Shown: positions 58,310 through 64,000 of the stretch, piece by piece | How positions within the stretch are numbered: the first letter of the stretch is position 1 | Layout: every line of letters begins with the position of its first letter | NCBI GenBank assembly: GCA_023014365.1 | Contig: JAEBUN010000005.1 | Span: forward strand, 1 to 64,000 | DNA length: 64,000 nt | Source of the DNA: Lepiota brunneoincarnata | Taxonomy: Eukaryota > Basidiomycota > Agaricomycetes > Agaricales > Agaricaceae | Direction: 5' to 3' | Notes under the pieces: model-generated | Seen by the model: the letters and a program-made list of their open reading frames with translations, nothing else | What the model was told of the DNA's origin: nothing | Database searches by the model: none | Position numbers and translations under genes: made by a program

Positions 58310-59790
58310 ATCCATGCCTTCGGCATGCATGTGTGGTCAATTTCCATCATAATCTAGCATTATCTGAATATGTTATACTACTTATATCTTAAACACATCA
58401 TGAAACTGACCACAATCCATGCCTCCGGCATGCATGTGTGGTCAATTTCCATTGCAATTTAGCATTATCCTAATCATGTTACTTATATCTTGGACATAGT
58501 ATGGGTGTGTGGTCACTTAGTATTGATTATATCAAATTTCCACTATTAACTGAGCAGTTAGATTTATCTGTAATTTATTTCTAATTTTCCTGAATTTTTA
58601 ACAATTATTTTTACAGTTTATTTGTGATTTACAATGATGTTGGATGTATCCAATATTATCCAAATTTTTGGGAATTTATGCGTATTTTTAGCGAATTTTT
58701 ATGGCTGGAGAGGGATGGTGGCATGGTGGACTGAGCGTGAGAAGCGCAGATGGGCATTGATCCGGATTTGTCAGCAATTGCCAGAATTTCGATGTTTACA
58801 AAGAACTTCCAATTGCTCGACATCCCACCTATCGATTTATTTGTGGATTGTTTGGGGGCCATGGTGGAGATGTAAGACACGTGAATCCCAAGTTCAGCGC
58901 GAGGGGAATGAGCATATAAGCGGAGACATTGAATATCATGTACAATATAAAACTGAGTGTTGCACAATATTGTGCCTATTGATTTGCTTCACGACTTTGA
59001 GGACAGGTCCACCCATGGGAGGGGTAACATGGGATTAAGCAGCAAATATTCCAAACAAATGCAGGGCCCTGGGACGAATTTCCTTCAGAATTACAGTGTA
59101 ATTACAATTTCTCCACAATCTCCCTATTGATTCTGTTCCAGATTTTTGCGAGGTCTTTGCGATCTGTACCCCAAAAGGCCCCAATGTATTATAGCAATTG
59201 AGCCAGTAGAAGCCACTCGAATTGCGCTTTTTGCATTTTCCCCTCTGATGGCCATCAGGGGCCATGTCCAATTCCTCAACATCCCACCTAACGATAAATA
59301 CCCGTTAAATCAGAGGATTGCCATGTCCATAGCCGCCCTCGAATCCCAACTTTACATTGAAAACCAATGCCTCTGGCACTGGGAATACCCCCATCAATAT
59401 TCCGATCAATAGTCTTATTCCTCATTGTTTCCCCTATCGATTTGCTTCGCATTTTCGCCAGGACGGAGGGCCAATAGGCCTCCCCAAGCCCCCAAAGTAT
59501 TGTGTTGAGTGACCTACCGTAGCATCCTCCATACCCCCTTCTTCTCAAACAAAGATTAATTTATTCCTCAACATTCTTCCTATCAACCTCCTTGGTTTCT
59601 TTGCCGTTCACATCTCGCTACCCACCCCCCCAGATTCCCCAAATTTATAGACTCCCAAACCCCCTCCTTGTGATTGACTCCCCCAGCCAGCCAATCAGAA
59701 AATATTACAAATGCTGACCAATGCTGACTAAAATTTGTCAGCCTCCCCATCATCTCACGGCCTTGTCCCATTCTTAATAAGACTAGGGTA
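58310..59790. repeat. Higher-order repeat R1, made of about 150-bp units
   Basis: A related 1.5-kb block lies 3364 bp further on (R2). Inside R1 the motif CCYATYGATTTGYTTC recurs at about 58822, 58975, 59121, 59284, 59432 and 59578, that is every 146-163 bp, with weaker similarity between the intervening sequences. Frames on both strands are open for about 100 codons in both copies, but no motif was recognised. Confidence 0.7.
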
Positions 59791-60909
59791 AGACCCTAGC
59801 TGTGCCTTCGGCACAGGGAATATAATTATAAAATTTTGTTAGGTCACATGACTTTGTTTGGTGATATTTGTTTGTCTGTATTTGTCAATGTATTGATCAT
59901 ATAACCTTATTTAATTATCTGAGTTAGTCTAGATACTTGAAATGTATTAGTTAAATGAGTTTAGGATAAGTTTTTTCTGAATCACATGATCATGTTTACC
60001 AATATTTTAATGACTTTAGCATTATCTGAATAGATGCCCAGACCCTTTGGCCTGGGCACTTGGAGTATGCTTATTGTTTAATATATATCTTGAACAAACA
60101 TTTTAATAATAGTTGAGTTTAGGAATATTTAAGTGAAAAAATGTTTTATGGAAGTCACATGACTTTGTTTACTAATGTTTGGTATCAACTGAATGGATCA
60201 CATAATCCTGTTTAATAACCTTAACATTATCTGAATAGATAGCCTAAATCCTTCAGCCTGGGCACTTAGAGTATGTATTCTACTTGTTTTGAGAGAGATT
60301 CAATTTTTCTGAGTCACAGAATCTTATTTACTGATATTTTAATCATTTTAGCATTATCTGAATAGATGCCCAGACCTTTTGGCCTGGGCACTTGGAGTGT
60401 GCTAATTGTTTATATTATCTGAAGCTTAGCATTGTCTAAGTATGTTATATTACTTATATCTTGAATACAGCATGAAACTGATCACAATACATGCCTAAGC
60501 TTACACTTGTGTGCTGAAGGCACACAAATTTGGGTGACATTAGCATTATAGTTAAGTTTAGAAAAATTTGAGTGAAAAGAATGTTTTTGGAAATCACATG
60601 ATCTTATTTGATGACCTTAGCATTATCTGAATAGATGCCCAGACCCTTCGGCCTGGGCACTTGGAGTATGCTAACTGTTTATATTATCTAAAGCTTAGTA
60701 TTGTCTAAGTATGTTATGTTACTTATATCTTGAATACAGCATGAAAATGACCACAACCCATGCCTTTGGTATATATGTATGTGTAGTCACTTTCCAATGC
60801 AATTTAGCATTATCCTAATATGTTGTGTTACTTATATCTTGAACACAGCAGGAAACTGACCACAATTCATGCCTTCAACATGCATGTGTGATCAATTTCC
60901 ATCACAATC
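59791..60909. repeat. AT-rich stretch with repeated hairpin modules
   Basis: It contains a CTGTGCCTTCGGCACAG hairpin (59798), four GCCCAGAC...CCTGGGC modules (about 60028, 60243, 60367, 60635), a GTGTGCTGAAGGCACAC hairpin (about 60500) and several CATGCC...GGCATG-type units. No coding potential was seen. Confidence 0.6.
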
Positions 60910-61607
60910 TGTTATGATCCGTGCTCCTTCTGTATCCGAGGATAACTGGAGACGGCCTTCAATCACTCTACAAGGTGTCCGAGACGGTTGGCCTTATAGA
61001 GCTTAGTGGATCGCGCTCAATGAGATAACGAGGGAAGACACCAAGTTAAGGCAGAGAGGTAAACGACCGCTGTTAACAAGATTAAAGCTTAGGGCTTTAA
61101 TCTCTACTTGTACAGGCCTTATATACCTATGAGGTGCTATATACTCGTTATAGGTTACTTGGCTGTTCTACTGGTCGTGCGCAGTCCTGACCATGATGCA
61201 CATCCTGGCTGATGGCATCCTAGTGTTATTTATATTACAATGAGTCAGTACTCTTGCTACTGCTGTGCGATGTTCCATCGCTTTCCTCTGACTCATAATC
61301 TTCTTCTCCCGATTGTATCTCCATGGAGTCCTTTCCGTTCTCGCTCTCCATTCTCTCAGTGCTTCCATCCGTATCGGAGGCTGGGTCGGTTGATCCATGG
61401 TTATCTTCCTCGTCCTCGGGGTATTCCAATATATCCTCCAAGGTTATCTCCATTCCTGCTTCTCTCGCCAGGTCCTGCATGGCGGTGTAATATTCCCCTT
61501 CCTCGTCTTCGTATTCTTGTGCCCGTAATTGGTCTGTAGTCTCCTGTACCCATCTTGTAAAGTCGAACAATAGTTCTTGTTCCTCCCAGTCTGGACTGTT
61601 TATAACA
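60910..61607 (-). mobile_element. Solo LTR (Ty3/gypsy-type) with 5-bp target duplication
   Basis: The 698-bp element has ends TGTTAT and ATAACA and is flanked on both sides by CAATC (60905-60909 and 61608-61612). The joined flanks restore the repeat sequence CACAATCTAGCATTGTCTG found elsewhere in the array, proving insertion. There is no internal domain, so it probably arose by recombination between two LTRs. It is GC-richer than its surroundings. Confidence 0.85.
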
Positions 61608-61618
61608 CAATCTAGCAT
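61235..61618 (-). CDS. Acidic open frame inside the solo LTR
   Basis: A frame of 127 codons runs through most of the LTR on the minus strand; only its first few codons come from flanking DNA. Sequences such as DWEEQELLFDFTRWVQETTD and AGMEITLEDILEYPEDEEDN are strongly acidic and protein-like. In some basidiomycete gypsy elements the end of the polyprotein runs into the LTR, which would explain this; that comparison is from memory. It is not an independent gene. Confidence 0.4.
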   Translation of the reverse strand: MLDCVINSPDWEEQELLFDFTRWVQETTDQLRAQEYEDEEGEYYTAMQDLAREAGMEITLEDILEYPEDEEDNHGSTDPASDTDGSTERMESENGKDSMEIQSGEEDYESEESDGTSHSSSKSTDSL

Positions 61619-63150
61619 TGTCTGAATATGTTATTTTACTTATATTGTGAACACAGCAGGAAACTGACCACAATCCATGCCTTTGGCATGCATGTGTAGT
61701 CAATTTCCATTGCAATCTAGCATTATCTGAATATGTTATACTACTTATATTTTGAACACATCATGAAACTGACCACAATCCATGCCTCCGGCATGCATGT
61801 GTGGTCAATTTCCATTGCAATTTAGCATTATCCTAATCATATTACTTATATCTTGGACATAGTATGGGTGTGTGGTCCCTTAGTATTGATTATATCAAAT
61901 CTCCACTATTAACTGAGCAGTTAGATTTATCTGTAATTTATTTCTAATTTTCCTGAATTTTTAACAATTATTTTTACAGTTTATTTGTGATTTACAATGA
62001 TGTTGGATGTATCTAATATTATCCAAATTTTTGGGAATTTATGCGTATTTTTAGCGAATTTTTATGGCTGGATGGTGGCAGGAAGATCAATGGTGGACTG
62101 AGCGTGAGAAGCTCAGATGGGCATTGATCCGGATTTGTCAGCAATTGCCAGAATTTCAATGTTTCCAAAGAAATTCCAATTGCTCGACATTCCATCTATT
62201 GATTTATTTGCGGATCATTTGGGGGCCATGGTGGAGATGTAAGACACGTGAATCCCAGGTTTGGCGCGAGGGGAATAAGCATATAAGCGGGGATATTGAA
62301 TATCATGTACAATATAAAACTGAGTGTTGCACAATATTGTGCCTATTGATTTGCTTCAGGACGTTGAGGACATGTCCACCCATGGGAGGGGTAACATGGG
62401 ACTATGCAGCGAAGATTCCAAATAAATGCAGGGCCCTGGGACGAATTTCCTTCAGAATTACAGTGTAATTACGATTTCTCCACAATCTCCCTATTGGTTC
62501 TGTTCCAGATTTTTGCGAGGTCTTCGCGATCTGTACCCCAAAGGGCCCCCAAGGTATTGTAGCAATTGAGCGAGTGGATGCCACTCGAAATGCGCTTTTT
62601 GCATTTCCCCCTCTGATGGCCATCAGGGGCCATGTCTGATTCCTCAACACCCCACCTATTGATAAATGCCCGTTAAATCAGGGAATTGGAAAGCCTAGGG
62701 CCGCTCCCCAATCCCAAATTCACATAGAGAACGAACGCCTCTAGCACTGGGAATACGCCCATCAATATTCCCATCAAAGGGGTTATTCCTCAATGCCCTC
62801 TCTATCGATTTGCGTGGTGTTTTCGCCGGAGGGGAGAGCCAGTAGGCCTTCCCTGGCCCCTAAAACATCGTGTTGACCGAGCCACTGTAGCACTCTCCAG
62901 ACCCCCTTCTTCCTGAACAAAGATCAATTTATTCCTCAATATTCTTCCTATCAATTTACTTCGTAATTTCGCCTTTGACATCTCACCCCCCACCCCCCCA
63001 GATCCCCAAATTTATAGACTCCCAAACCCCCTCCTTGTTATTGACCCCCTCAACCAGCCAATCAGAAAATATTACAAATGCTGACCAATGCTGACTAAAA
63101 TTTGTCAGCCAGCTATCATCCCAGGCTCGTTGTCCCATTCTCTTATAGAC
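61613..63150. repeat. Higher-order repeat R2, second copy of the about 150-bp unit array
   Basis: It matches R1 at an offset of about 3364 bp, including the CCTAT(T/C)GATTT motif at about 62188, 62340, 62486, 62649, 62799 and 62946. Point differences are scattered through both copies and a small indel lies near 62065. It ends with the GCTGACTAAAATTTGTCAGCC inverted repeat (about 63087), also present in R1 (about 59723). Confidence 0.7.
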
Positions 63151-63714
63151 AAGCTTATGCTTGTGTGCCTTCGGCACACATATTTGGGTGACTTTAGCAT
63201 TGTAGGAAGATTTGAGTGAAAAAAAAGTTTTTTGGAAGTCACATGACTTTGTTTACCATTGTTTGTGCATCAGTGAATGGATCACATGATCTTGTTTGAT
63301 GACCTTAGCATTATCTGAATAGATGCCCAGACCCCTCAGCCTGGGCACTTGGAGTATACTAATTGTTTCAGATTATATGATCTTATCTACTGATATTTTA
63401 ATATTTTTAGTATTATCCAAATAGATGCCCAAACCTTTCAGCCTGGGCACTTGGAATATATAATCTACTTGTTTTGAGAGAGATTCAAATTTTTTGAGTC
63501 ACATAACCTTATTTACTGATATTTTGATCATTTTAGCATTATCTAAATAGATGCCTAGACCCTTTGGCCTGGGCACTTGGAGTATGCTAATTGTTTATTA
63601 TATATCTTGAGCAAATAATTTAATGTTATCTGGTATTATCTGAAGCTTAGCATTATCTGAATATTTTATGTTACTCATATCTTAAATACTGCATGAAACT
63701 GACTACAATCCATA
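63151..63714. repeat. AT-rich stretch with hairpin modules
   Basis: It contains the TGTGTGCCTTCGGCACACA hairpin (about 63162) and three GCCCAGAC...CCTGGGC-type modules (about 63325, 63427, 63552). It resembles 57777-58000 closely, showing that the modules are dispersed as larger blocks. Confidence 0.6.
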
Positions 63715-64000
63715 CAGTGACCCACAAAACCGTTCCAATGTTTTGTACTTTTGACTTAAAGTAGTAATAGCTCAGTAAATAAAATAGCTAAATTTGTGAA
63801 TATATTTATAAACATAGCCAAATATGTCATATCTGACCCTGCAAAGTCGCGTTATGTAATACTTCTAAATGAGGCAATTATGAATTTTGTAATCATTTTA
63901 AGTCATTGGAACGGTTTTGTCAATAGTAATTTTTAATACTAATCCAAGCAATCACATGACTCCGTTGATTGTGAATCAACAAGATCATGTGACCACGTGT
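63715..64000. mobile_element. Possible end of a TA-flanked Tc1/mariner-like element, cut by the window edge
   Basis: TA followed by CAGTGACCCACAAAACCGTTCC starts at 63713. ACAAAACCGTTCCAATG (63724-63740) returns as an exact reverse complement at 63904-63920, but the distal complement of CAGTGACCC is not there. This may be a subterminal repeat of an element that continues to the right, or a short truncated element. Confidence 0.45.

Noticed and set aside
58634..59038. Parallel frames in R1 and R2 (58634-59038, 62064-62468) as conserved genes
   Set aside because: The copies are alike in DNA, so both strands stay open together. No motif is recognised and the sequence consists of degenerate 150-bp units.
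60478..60960. tRNA or SINE from the hairpin-rich sequence
   Set aside because: No A/B box pair or cloverleaf could be drawn; hairpins repeat but lack tRNA features.

Overview
This window looks like nuclear DNA of a filamentous basidiomycete (Agaricomycetes). A Rhizoctonia/Ceratobasidium-type fungus is my best guess, but that is inference. The support is: short GT-AG introns of about 50-70 nt in almost every gene; an endonuclease-less Penelope-like (Coprina-type) retroelement; a fungal Helitron; and fungal forms of housekeeping genes. All exon boundaries were read by eye from splice signals and conserved protein motifs.

Layout. 1-5680: a Penelope-like element with an open 1200-codon reverse transcriptase frame, followed head to tail by two short ORF-less copies. 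Each of the three copies carries a complete hammerhead ribozyme core. 5946-17784: a compact housekeeping island with an IML2/TTC39-like gene (-), pyruvate dehydrogenase E1 alpha (+), a BuGZ/ZNF207-like zinc-finger protein (-), and the proteasome lid genes RPN7 (-) and RPN6 (+). RPN7 and RPN6 are divergent, with only 72 bp between their start codons, and that gap holds a perfect palindrome.

19234-42460: a lineage-specific region. An apparently intact gene encodes a large membrane glycoprotein built of two homologous modules (19234-22867). Two further copies lie in inverted orientation (about 23560-27970 and 37435-42460). Both are broken, and they flank a cytochrome P450 gene (-) and an APN1 AP-endonuclease gene (+). 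The inner edge of the left arm is a patchwork of P450 and APN1 fragments. 44196-49759: an F-box-like gene (-), a tartrate-dehydrogenase-type oxidoreductase (+) and a C2-domain membrane protein (+).

50011-64000: AT-rich repeat DNA, with CpG notably scarce in the Helitron part. It holds a foldback element, a decayed Helitron (Rep/helicase on the minus strand) split by an 830-bp TA-flanked transposon, a minisatellite, two copies of a higher-order repeat made of about 150-bp units, dispersed hairpin modules, a solo LTR with a perfect 5-bp target duplication, and the start of another TA-flanked element at the right edge.

The strongest candidate for something undescribed is the Penelope-like element array. 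Self-cleavage at its three hammerheads would release one element-length RNA (4733 nt) and one 542-nt ORF-less RNA, a retrozyme-like arrangement. The coding frame also contains an optional intron that would switch between an RGG-tailed short protein and the full reverse transcriptase polyprotein.
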